This document shows, piece after piece, positions 1 through 6,600 of a stretch of DNA of 12,105 bases. The notes beneath the pieces were generated by a model, which had not been told where the DNA came from, did no database searches, and saw only the letters and a program-made list of their open reading frames with translations. This DNA is from Bacteroidales bacterium (GTDB taxonomy: Bacteria > Bacteroidota > Bacteroidia > Bacteroidales > ML635J-15). Position numbers and translations under genes: made by a program. The DNA is taken from positions 1 to 12,105 of the forward strand of contig JAQVGK010000048.1 in NCBI GenBank assembly GCA_028696755.1. The letters are read 5' to 3'. How positions within the stretch are numbered: the stretch's first letter is position 1; the number at the start of each line of letters is the position of its first letter.

Positions 1-1957
1 CAACAGTGATTCCTTTACAACCCGATTTCCATGCCTCTAAATAGCAATCTGCAACTGTGTCTTCAGAAACATTTTCGGGCATATTGATTGTAACGCTGAT
101 GCTGTGGTCAACCCATTTCTGAATTGCTCCTTGCATTTTTACTTTGTTTAGATAGTCGATATCTTCGGCAGTAGCTTTATAATACGGCGATTTTGCCATA
201 AGCTCATTAAGATCTTTTTGCGACATCTGCTTAACTGCTTCAACATCATATTTGTTAACCTGTAACCAAGTTAAAAATTTGTGGTGGAATACATTGTATT
301 CTTCCCATTTATCGCCTTGTTCATCAACAAAATCAACTCTAGCTTCGGGATCGTTTGGATTAACTTTACGGCGACGAGTATAGAATGGACGGAAAACTGG
401 CTCGATACCCGAAGTTGTTTGTGTCATCAAACTTGTTGTTCCAGTTGGGGCAATTGTGAGAATAGAGATGTTACGACGTCCCCAAGTTTCCATTTCCTTT
501 ACCATTTCGGGATCTGCCTCGCGCAAGCGGTTGATAAATGGATTGTTGCGTTCGCGTTGAGCATCAAAAATAGAGAAAAATCCTCTTTCTTTTGCAAGAT
601 TTACTGATGAACGATATGCTTCAATTGCGAGAGTTTTTTGAACTTCTACTGCAAAGTCGTTACCATCTTCGCTACCGTATCTCAAATTTAAAGCAGCCAG
701 CATATCACCTTCGGCAGTTATTCCAACACCGGTACGACGACCTTCTTCTGCTTTTTTCTTGATGTTTTCCCAAAGTTTTCTCTCTACTCTTTTGATTTCG
801 ATATCCTCTGGATCGGTATTTATCTTATGAAGAATCTGGTCAATTTTTTCGAGTTCCAGATCAATAATATCATCCATCATTCTTTGAGCATAGTTTACAT
901 GCTCTGCAAATTTTTCAAAATTGAATTTTGCTTCTGCAGTAAATGGATTCTCAACATAGGAATACAAGTTTATTGCAAGCAAACGACACGAATCGTATGG
1001 GCAAAGTGGAATTTCTCCACATGGATTGGTAGAAACTGTTTTGTATCCCAGATCGGCATAACAATCAGCTACGGATTCTCTGATAATGGTATCCCAGAAA
1101 AGAATTCCTGGCTCAGCTGATTTCCATGCGTTATGAATAATTTTATTCCAAAGTTTTTGCGGATCTACTTCCTTAATATACTTAGGTGCTTTATCATCTA
1201 TTGGATATTGCTGAATAAATTTCTCTTTGTTGATAAGAGAATTCATGAAATCATCAGTAATTTTTACAGATACGTTTGCTCCTGTTACTCTACCTTCGGT
1301 AAGTTTAGCATCAATAAAATCTTCACTGTCTGGATGTTTAACTGACACAGAAAGCATGAGAGCACCACGACGACCATCCTGAGCAACCTCGCGCGTGGTG
1401 TTCGAGTATCTTTCCATAAACGGAACAATTCCTGTTGAGGTAAGAGCAGAGTTTTTTACTGGCGAACCTTTTGGACGAAGATGAGAAAGGTCGTGGCCAA
1501 CACCACCGCGGCGTTTCATTAATTGTACCTGCTCCTGATCTATTTTTAATATTCCACCATACGAATCGGTAGTTTTGTCGTGACCAATAACAAAGCAGTT
1601 CGAAAGAGAAACAATCTGCATGTTATTTCCTATTCCTGACATTGGTCCACCTTGCGGAACAATGTAGCGAAAATCTTTGAGTAAATCGTAAATCAACTCT
1701 TCCGACATTGGATTTTCATATTTCTGTTCAATACGGAATATTTCTTTCGCAATTCTGCGATGCATATCGTCTGGAGTTAATTCGTACAAATTACCATCCG
1801 AATCTTTTAATGCATATTTATTAATCCACACTCGAGCCGCTAACTGATCTCCCTGAAAATACTCCTGACTTGCTAACAATGCTTCTGCATCACTGAAAGT
1901 CTTCTTTTTTACTTCTGCTTTAAAATTTTGTTCCATCATTTTTTCGTCCTGTAACAT
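1..1957 (-). CDS. nrdJ: Adenosylcobalamin-dependent (class II) ribonucleoside-diphosphate reductase, C-terminus cut by window
   Basis: This enzyme reduces ribonucleotides to deoxyribonucleotides in the cytoplasm, using a B12-derived radical and needing no oxygen or separate radical subunit. I translated the minus strand: 652 codons are visible and base 1 falls inside the next codon, so an estimated 200 residues are missing. Visible motifs in order are SNCFV with Cys121, KRRGGVG at 148-154, the active-site motif NPCGE at 311-315 with thiyl Cys313 and Glu315, Cys324 in SCRLLAINLY, and the phosphate-binding APTGT at 503-507. By alignment from memory, Cys121, Cys313 and Cys324 match C134, C322 and C333 of the Thermotoga enzyme. 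No N-terminal ATP-cone is apparent. The start ATG at 1957 gives the longest product; in-frame ATGs at 1939 and 1936 are also possible, and 1939 has AGGA nearby. The reading frame is intact throughout. Confidence 0.95.
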   Translation of the reverse strand, partial: MLQDEKMMEQNFKAEVKKKTFSDAEALLASQEYFQGDQLAARVWINKYALKDSDGNLYELTPDDMHRRIAKEIFRIEQKYENPMSEELIYDLLKDFRYIVPQGGPMSGIGNNMQIVSLSNCFVIGHDKTTDSYGGILKIDQEQVQLMKRRGGVGHDLSHLRPKGSPVKNSALTSTGIVPFMERYSNTTREVAQDGRRGALMLSVSVKHPDSEDFIDAKLTEGRVTGANVSVKITDDFMNSLINKEKFIQQYPIDDKAPKYIKEVDPQKLWNKIIHNAWKSAEPGILFWDTIIRESVADCYADLGYKTVSTNPCGEIPLCPYDSCRLLAINLYSYVENPFTAEAKFNFEKFAEHVNYAQRMMDDIIDLELEKIDQILHKINTDPEDIEIKRVERKLWENIKKKAEEGRRTGVGITAEGDMLAALNLRYGSEDGNDFAVEVQKTLAIEAYRSSVNLAKERGFFSIFDAQRERNNPFINRLREADPEMVKEMETWGRRNISILTIAPTGTTSLMTQTTSGIEPVFRPFYTRRRKVNPNDPEARVDFVDEQGDKWEEYNVFHHKFLTWLQVNKYDVEAVKQMSQKDLNELMAKSPYYKATAEDIDYLNKVKMQGAIQKWVDHSISVTINMPENVSEDTVADCYLEAWKSGCKGITV

Positions 1958-2376
1958 AACTGAAATTCAATTTGTTTGTCTTATTTTTTTTCTCTTTTTA
2001 AACGATTCTCCTCATGCAATTATTTGAGGAAATTTGGCAAGACTAAAATATAGCTTTTAAATCGAAAAAAAATTAGAGGTTATTAACAGCTTTTTTGTCA
2101 TAAGTAAAAACTATTCGTAAATGCCGATAAATCAGGCACTTACGTTTCAGCAAGAAATTTTGTGAAAAAAATAATTAACCGCTCATTTACTTGATTTTTA
2201 AGCCTTTGCGAATTTTAAACCGTTTTTTTTAACAAATGCCTGTTTATTATATCGAAATGTGCTGAAATATTACGGCATCTTATTGATTATCAGGCAGTTA
2301 GCAGGGTGTAAGTAAAGACATCGGAATAAAAAGTAATTAACAATTTCTTAATGTTAAAACATGATTAATTAACATG
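1958..2376. other. AT-rich intergenic region with the nrdJ leader
   Basis: This 419-bp gap between nrdJ and waaA shows no convincing ORF. On the minus strand, an imperfect -7-like TAGTCTTG at 2038-2045 could drive nrdJ with a leader of about 75 nt. That leader contains a 6-bp inverted repeat, TCCTCA at 2009-2014 with TGAGGA at 2025-2030. A 12-bp palindrome TTAACATGTTAA at 2369-2380 overlaps the waaA stop and might help end that transcript, but it is too AT-rich to call a terminator. Nothing resembling a cobalamin riboswitch was recognised. Confidence 0.4.
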
Positions 2377-3615
2377 TTAACACTCCCTAAAATGCAAATT
2401 ATTAAATATTTCGTCGGTTGCACCAAAAGATGAACTTATATATGAACTTAAACTTATTTTAACATTAAGATATATATCTTCTTGTTCAACAAGCTTAAAT
2501 ATTATATTTTCTAACTCTATATTGTTGTTCACCGAAAAACCACATTCTAATTCAATCAAATCACGGGCTTCGCGAAACTTTTCATATTTTGGTCCAAATA
2601 TCACAGGAATGTTGTAAACAGCAGCTTCTAATGTGTTATGAATTCCTTTGCCAAATCCTCCTCCAATATAGGCGATATGTGCATAACGGTAAATTTTCGA
2701 CAAAATACCTATCGAATCAATGATTACTACTCGAGTTTCGGACTTGATTTGGTCAATATTTGAAAATCTAATATGTGGAATATTTAATATACTTTCTGTA
2801 TATTTTAAGTGAGACTCATTTATTTCGTGTGGAACAATAATGAAACGGAAATTAGTACTGCATTTATTTGCAAATTCGGCAATAATTTTTTCATCTGCAG
2901 GCCAGGTGCTGCCACACACAATTGTTTTGTATCCAGCGCTAAAAGTTTCAAGATATTTGTTTTCATAAGCATCTGCTGCAACCGAAATCACTCTATCGGT
3001 GCGGGTGTCGCCACAAACAGTAACATTGTCGAATCCTGCTTTATTCAAAATATTTTTAGAGTTTGTGTCTTGAAGAAAGAAATGAGTGAAATAACTCAAT
3101 GCTTGTTTGTAGGACTTACCATACCACCTAAAGAAAATTTGATTCTCGCGAAAAATGCCCGAAATTAAGTAGCTCGGAATTCTGTTTTGATTTAATTCTT
3201 TTAAATGGTAATACCAGATTTCGTATTTAACAAATATCGCACACACTGGATTAACAATATTTATAAAATCCTTTGCATTTTGTGGTGTGTCGAATGGCAT
3301 ATAACAAACAACGTCGGCTTTGTCGTAATTTTTACGAATCTCGAAACCGCTCGGACTGAAAAATGTGAGAATTATGCGATATTTTTCTCCATATTCTTTT
3401 TTAAACTTTTCGATAAGTGGACGTCCTTGCTCAAATTCGCCCAATGAGGCACAGTGTACCCAAATATAAGATGAGTTTTTATCAATTTTTTGAATCAGAT
3501 TTGCTCGCCAGTCTTTTCGTCCACCAACCATCAATCTGGCTTTAGAGTTAAAAGCAGAAGTAAGCTTAACAGCCGAAAAATATAATTGTGTGGAAAGTCG
3601 GTAAAGCAATGACAT
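2377..3615 (-). CDS. waaA: 3-deoxy-D-manno-octulosonic acid (Kdo) transferase
   Basis: WaaA transfers Kdo from CMP-Kdo to lipid A precursor at the cytoplasmic face of the inner membrane, the first step of LPS inner-core assembly. The 412-residue product has the usual family length. The N-terminal half has CASLGE at 55-60; Glu60 falls at the position of the catalytic base known in Aquifex WaaA, and KYEIW at 130-134 matches the usual K(T/Y)EIW motif. The GT-B C-terminal half shows GSTWPADE at 235-242, GGGFGKGIHNTLEA at 318-331 and FGP at 340-342, which form the CMP-Kdo site in this family. The N-terminus lacks a strong long transmembrane helix but has a hydrophobic LYFSAVKL stretch that could anchor it. 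The start lies 2 bp after the stop of the upstream barrel gene, so the two are almost certainly cotranscribed. It has no Shine-Dalgarno, as expected for Bacteroidota. Confidence 0.95.
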   Translation of the reverse strand: MSLLYRLSTQLYFSAVKLTSAFNSKARLMVGGRKDWRANLIQKIDKNSSYIWVHCASLGEFEQGRPLIEKFKKEYGEKYRIILTFFSPSGFEIRKNYDKADVVCYMPFDTPQNAKDFINIVNPVCAIFVKYEIWYYHLKELNQNRIPSYLISGIFRENQIFFRWYGKSYKQALSYFTHFFLQDTNSKNILNKAGFDNVTVCGDTRTDRVISVAADAYENKYLETFSAGYKTIVCGSTWPADEKIIAEFANKCSTNFRFIIVPHEINESHLKYTESILNIPHIRFSNIDQIKSETRVVIIDSIGILSKIYRYAHIAYIGGGFGKGIHNTLEAAVYNIPVIFGPKYEKFREARDLIELECGFSVNNNIELENIIFKLVEQEDIYLNVKISLSSYISSSFGATDEIFNNLHFREC

Positions 3616-3617
3616 TT

Positions 3618-4373
3618 CTAATAGTAATAAAATTTATCGGGAGCTTTTTGATACAATGGCAAAATCCATCCAACACGAATCCCGCCTAGAAAATCTTTTC
3701 TCTTTGTATCATCATAACCCATAATATCAAAATCGTAATCGCGACGACTCATAGTAAATGCCTCGTAAAACTCAAATCCAACATAAAAGTTAATTAGTCC
3801 TCGATTATCAAGATATTGATATCCAATAAACTGTTTGGACGAAAAGCCATTGCATAATTTGTCGTAGCCTTTTTTATAATCACCCAAAATAGGAGGGGTG
3901 TTGTTATCTTTATTTTCGATATGAATATGGTGTTGCAACAATCCTGCTCCAATACTAATGATAATTCCTGAGTTTTTGTTTGGTCCTAGTACCGGAATTA
4001 ATTTGCTAACTCTTGCACCAGAATAAAAGCCTCGCTCCGTAAGTACAAATGTCCCATATTCACCGTACATGTTGATTATTTGTCCATTTTCGGTCATTAA
4101 TCCCGAAAGCATAGAAGAACTATCTTTAATATTTCCTCCAAAAATGTAATTGTATTCTAAACCTAGACTCCAATTCGACTTAAATTTGTAATCAACACTT
4201 AAACCAATTGTTGACGATACTCCAAATCTGTCGGCCAAGTTGCCAGAGGGAAAATGAAATCCATAATTAATTCCTACCTGAAACATATTGATACTGCTGT
4301 CGGCGATCTGAGCATGCAGATTGCTAACCAACATTGTTAAGCAAAACAGGCTTGTTGCAATAATTTTTTTCAT
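3618..4373 (-). CDS. Putative outer-membrane beta-barrel protein
   Basis: The 251-residue product begins with a clear Sec signal peptide: a KK start, a hydrophobic core to about residue 18, and likely cleavage after LHA at 19-21, leaving a mature N-terminal Gln. The rest alternates polar and hydrophobic or aromatic residues in short strands, such as VGINYGFHFP at 33-42, WSLGLEYNYIFGG at 68-80, INFYVGFEFYEAF at 194-206 and GIRVGWILPLY at 231-241. This suggests an 8-10 strand outer-membrane barrel. The C-terminus PDKFYYY is strongly aromatic, as is common for barrel ends. I do not recognise the specific family or function. The gene is first in a two-gene unit with waaA, suggesting a link to the envelope, though that could be chance. 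Its TAnnTTTG promoter ends only 4 nt before the ATG. Confidence 0.8.
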   Translation of the reverse strand: MKKIIATSLFCLTMLVSNLHAQIADSSINMFQVGINYGFHFPSGNLADRFGVSSTIGLSVDYKFKSNWSLGLEYNYIFGGNIKDSSSMLSGLMTENGQIINMYGEYGTFVLTERGFYSGARVSKLIPVLGPNKNSGIIISIGAGLLQHHIHIENKDNNTPPILGDYKKGYDKLCNGFSSKQFIGYQYLDNRGLINFYVGFEFYEAFTMSRRDYDFDIMGYDDTKRKDFLGGIRVGWILPLYQKAPDKFYYY

Positions 4374-4377
4374 TCTG

Positions 4378-4385
4378 CAAAATTA
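4378..4385 (-). promoter_or_regulatory. Bacteroidota -7 element for the barrel-waaA unit
   Basis: The minus strand reads TAATTTTG, an exact match to the Bacteroidota -7 consensus TAnnTTTG. Its last base is 5 positions from the start-codon A at 4373, which would leave a transcript with almost no 5' leader. No clear -33 TTG is visible upstream. Confidence 0.5.
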
Positions 4386-4710
4386 TAAAAATACTTAATA
4401 AGATAAATAACTGATTTGGTAATAATAAATTGTGTAAGAATTAGGGCATTAATTAGAAAATCGTAATTATTATGAAAATAGGAGCTTTTTCGGAATGGAG
4501 CATGGGGCATGGAGCCTTTTGTGCTGAGTATAATATCCTGCCGATTTACATTTTTGCATTATTTTTTTGCATGCACAAATGTTATTCTCATTTTGATTTA
4601 GCCCAGTGCACCATGCTCAAGCAATTTCTATTTTGTACAATTTTGATAAGATAATCTTGCTCATTAGCTAAAAATTTGCAAATATTCCCAAAAGTCAATA
4701 TCAAATTATT
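4386..4710. other. Intergenic region with no credible gene
   Basis: This is most of the space between the divergent barrel genes. The only long frame, 60 codons at 4472-4654, contains a tandem repeat, has unnatural composition (SMGHGAF) and has no promoter or related neighbour, so I treat it as noncoding. The content of note is the repeat element described at 4492-4618. Confidence 0.6.
4492..4618. repeat. 7-bp tandem repeat within a nested inverted repeat
   Basis: Three head-to-tail 7-bp units, ATGGAGC, ATGGGGC and ATGGAGC, fill 4495-4515. GAGCATGGGGCA at 4498-4509 has a near-perfect inverted partner at 4607-4618, reading GAGCATGGTGCA on the minus strand (11 of 12). Nested inside is a second exact pair, TTTGTGC at 4518-4524 and GCACAAA at 4573-4579. 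The segment could fold as a stem of about 120 nt, or be a remnant of a dispersed intergenic repeat. Similar GCATGG-rich stretches are, to my recollection, scattered in Bacteroidota genomes and produce spurious ORFs. Confidence 0.6.
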
Positions 4711-4718
4711 TACTTTTG
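4711..4718 (+). promoter_or_regulatory. Bacteroidota -7 element for the secreted barrel gene
   Basis: TACTTTTG matches TAnnTTTG exactly. With +1 about 4 nt downstream, the leader before the ATG at 4754 would be about 32 nt. This placement also argues against the longer frame opening at 4676, whose first codons would lie upstream of the transcript. Confidence 0.55.
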
Positions 4719-4753
4719 GATTATTAAATATTAATTCGAAAAAGCTTTTAATT

Positions 4754-5434
4754 ATGATAAAAAAACTTTCTTTAGCAGTTTTCTTAGCATTTGCACTTAC
4801 TGTAGCGAGTGCACAGTCGGTAGGATTTTCTTACTTTTTCCCAAAAAATGGATATTTTTCAAATCCAATTGCACCAGTGAATTTTAGTTTGCCGATAAGT
4901 TTTGGAAAATTCTTTCAGATTTCTCCAGGTATAGGAATGTACAATATTGGCGGAATGAGCATGATTGGATTTTCGGAAATCTACAACTCTAATCGCCCTC
5001 TCGTTGGTCCGTTTCAATCTCTAGAACTCACTGCTTTACCGGCATTGATACTGCCATTTAAAAATGTAAAGATTGAATTTGGTGGAGGAGTATTTGGCTT
5101 TTTTGCATTCAATCAAAAACTTTTATCGGCAGAGTTTAGCGATATGATAAAAGCGGCAAATGATTTTACTGCCTTCGATTGTACAACTCAATCTCCAAAA
5201 TCGGGATTTGGCTGGGGGTATATTTATGGAGTAAAGCTAAAAGTAAAAGTTACGAAATCGGCTTGGGCTTATGTTGGTGTACACATGTATAATGGTCGAC
5301 AAAACTACAAGATTGATGGTGATTACACTGCCATAGTTGGAGCAAGCACAATTGAAGAAGGGTTTTTCGAGTTTAATAATTCACAAATTCTTTATAACGG
5401 AATACAGTTAAGTATTGGCGCAGTTTTAAAATAG
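4754..5434 (+). CDS. Putative secreted outer-membrane beta-barrel protein
   Basis: The 226-residue product starts MIKKLSLAVF and has a typical Sec signal peptide with a hydrophobic core to about residue 17 and likely cleavage at ASA|Q (18-20). I chose the ATG at 4754 over the in-frame ATG at 4676 because the signal peptide begins there and the promoter lies between the two. The mature part is rich in Gly and aromatic residues in short amphipathic strands, such as NFSLPISFGKFFQISPGIG, IEFGGGVFGFFAF and AWAYVGVHMYNG. It ends in a strand-like IQLSIGAVLK. This fits a small Bacteroidota outer-membrane barrel. I do not recognise the exact family and see no catalytic motif. It appears to be a single-gene unit; the next gene has its own promoter 125 bp downstream. 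Confidence 0.8.
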   Translation: MIKKLSLAVFLAFALTVASAQSVGFSYFFPKNGYFSNPIAPVNFSLPISFGKFFQISPGIGMYNIGGMSMIGFSEIYNSNRPLVGPFQSLELTALPALILPFKNVKIEFGGGVFGFFAFNQKLLSAEFSDMIKAANDFTAFDCTTQSPKSGFGWGYIYGVKLKVKVTKSAWAYVGVHMYNGRQNYKIDGDYTAIVGASTIEEGFFEFNNSQILYNGIQLSIGAVLK

Positions 5435-5558
5435 TAAGTTCAATTTAAGTAGGCGTCAGCAAATGTCTATAATTAGAATATTGCTTCATTACAATTAATT
5501 TTGCTGCGTTTGCCCCAGAAAAATAACTTAGACTTTATCTCTTATCCAATTTTCTTAG

Positions 5559-5566
5559 TATTTTTG
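5559..5566 (+). promoter_or_regulatory. Bacteroidota -7 element for the e(P4)-type phosphatase
   Basis: TATTTTTG matches TAnnTTTG exactly and would give a leader of about 21 nt before the ATG at 5591. No clear -33 element is seen. Confidence 0.5.
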
Positions 5567-5590
5567 CAGTCTAATCTTAAACATTTCATT

Positions 5591-6421
5591 ATGAAAAAAC
5601 TATCGTATTTATTGATTTTATTTGTTGCCGTAAGTGTATGGTCTTGCAATTGCGACAAGAAAGAAAAGGAAGTTTGCTGCGAGAAAGAAGTTGTTGTTGT
5701 TAACGAAACATCCGAGTATCTCATTAATGCAACTTTGTGGGTGCAAACTTCAGCCGAATATCGTGCATGCTGTTATCAGTCTTTTAATTATGCAAAACTT
5801 GCTCTTGATAACAATCTTAAAACCGCAAAAAAGGATAAACCATCAGCCGTAGTTCTTGATATTGACGAAACTGTAATTGACAATTCTTATTTCGAAGCGT
5901 ATCTTATTCAAAACGACACTTCCTACACAAAAGAAAATTGGAAAGAGTGGTCGGATAAACAATGCGCAACAGCAACTCCGGGTGCAATTGAATTTTTAAA
6001 TTATGTAAAATCTAAAAATGTAGAGATTGTTTACATCACAAACCGTCGCGATAACGAAAAAGAGGCTACTATTGCAAACATGAAGAAACTAGGTTTTCCA
6101 GAAGTTAAAGAGGAAAATTTCTTCTTTAGAACCGATGAAAGCGACAAAGATGCTCGCCGTAAAATGGTTGCCGAAAAGTACAACATTGTTCTTTTATTAG
6201 GTGATAATCTTGCCGATTTCGACAGCATGCTCGACGATCGTAAAGAAAATTATGGTTTTGATAATGTTGACCAGCTAAAAGACCAATTTGGAACATTCTT
6301 CATTATCCTTCCAAATCCAATGTATGGAAACTGGGAAAAACCTTTGAATAAAGACGAAAATAAAACCGGTCTTCAGAATAAAATTGACGCTCTTGTTGGA
6401 TACGACAAAGCTTGCAAATAG
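5591..6421 (+). CDS. 5'-nucleotidase / acid phosphatase, lipoprotein e(P4) family (HAD class C)
   Basis: This is a surface or periplasmic Mg2+-dependent phosphatase of the HAD superfamily, homologous to Haemophilus e(P4), which dephosphorylates NMN and other phosphomonoesters. The 276-residue product starts at 5591, where a lipoprotein signal begins; the frame extends upstream to 5501, but that part precedes the promoter. The lipobox VWSC puts the lipidated cysteine at 19. HAD motif I is LDIDETVID at 89-97, with nucleophile Asp90 and acid/base Asp92. Motif II is YITNR at 148-152, a motif III lysine is likely Lys191, and motif IV is GDNLADFD at 204-211. Phe/Tyr-rich flanks around FEAYL and the PNPMYGNW stretch are typical of the family. 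The mature N-terminus is unusually charged and Cys-rich (Cys19, 21, 29, 30). A strong hairpin terminator follows, so it is probably monocistronic. Substrate preference cannot be read from sequence. Confidence 0.93.
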   Translation: MKKLSYLLILFVAVSVWSCNCDKKEKEVCCEKEVVVVNETSEYLINATLWVQTSAEYRACCYQSFNYAKLALDNNLKTAKKDKPSAVVLDIDETVIDNSYFEAYLIQNDTSYTKENWKEWSDKQCATATPGAIEFLNYVKSKNVEIVYITNRRDNEKEATIANMKKLGFPEVKEENFFFRTDESDKDARRKMVAEKYNIVLLLGDNLADFDSMLDDRKENYGFDNVDQLKDQFGTFFIILPNPMYGNWEKPLNKDENKTGLQNKIDALVGYDKACK

Positions 6422-6448
6422 TCTGGTATAATAAGGTATTCATTTGAT

Positions 6449-6492
6449 TGTTCCGATTGCTACTAATATGTTGGCAATCGGAACATTTATTT
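6449..6492 (+). terminator. Intrinsic terminator after the e(P4)-type phosphatase
   Basis: A perfect 12-bp inverted repeat, TGTTCCGATTGC at 6449-6460 and GCAATCGGAACA at 6474-6485, encloses a 13-nt loop and is followed by TTTATTTT. It begins 27 bp past the stop codon. The T-tract is interrupted once, but the stem is strong. Confidence 0.8.
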
Positions 6493-6538
6493 TAAAACCT
6501 GATTAACGCGAATTAAAGTTAATATCTTGTTAATTAAG

Positions 6539-6569
6539 TTGCTTCATGTTTATATGTGTTGTAATTTAG
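6539..6569 (+). promoter_or_regulatory. Promoter of sppA
   Basis: A TTG at 6539-6541 is separated by 20 bp from TAATTTAG at 6562-6569. This fits the Bacteroidota -33/-7 layout, with one mismatch in TAnnTTTG. The predicted leader is about 28 nt. Confidence 0.45.
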
Positions 6570-6600
6570 CATTCTGGATGTTTAACCTAATTATAATACT

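Noticed and set aside
281..1345. Three plus-strand frames of 70-108 codons
   Set aside because: They lie antisense to the clearly coding nrdJ frame and show no coherent protein features.
2122..2138. Imperfect palindrome TGCCGATAAATCAGGCA as an operator
   Set aside because: The arms are short (TGCC/GGCA plus GAT/ATC with a bulge) and there is no second copy or clear promoter overlap; chance in AT-rich sequence is adequate.
1958..2376. A cobalamin riboswitch before the B12-dependent reductase
   Set aside because: I looked on the minus strand for the B12-box (GCCACTG and the AGYCMGgAgaCC-type core) and found neither. Only a small 6-bp hairpin is present.
4472..4654. A 60-codon plus-strand frame (begins MKIGAFSEW)
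   Set aside because: It is built from the ATGGAGC repeat and adjoining AT-rich sequence, has unnatural composition and no promoter or recognisable domain. Best explained as noncoding repeat.
4676..4753. A 26-residue N-terminal extension of the secreted barrel gene
   Set aside because: It spans the -7 promoter element and would bury the signal peptide inside the protein; the start at 4754 gives a standard signal peptide.
5501..5590. A 30-residue N-terminal extension of the e(P4)-type phosphatase
   Set aside because: It crosses the -7 element at 5559-5566 and precedes the lipoprotein signal, which must be at the N-terminus to work.
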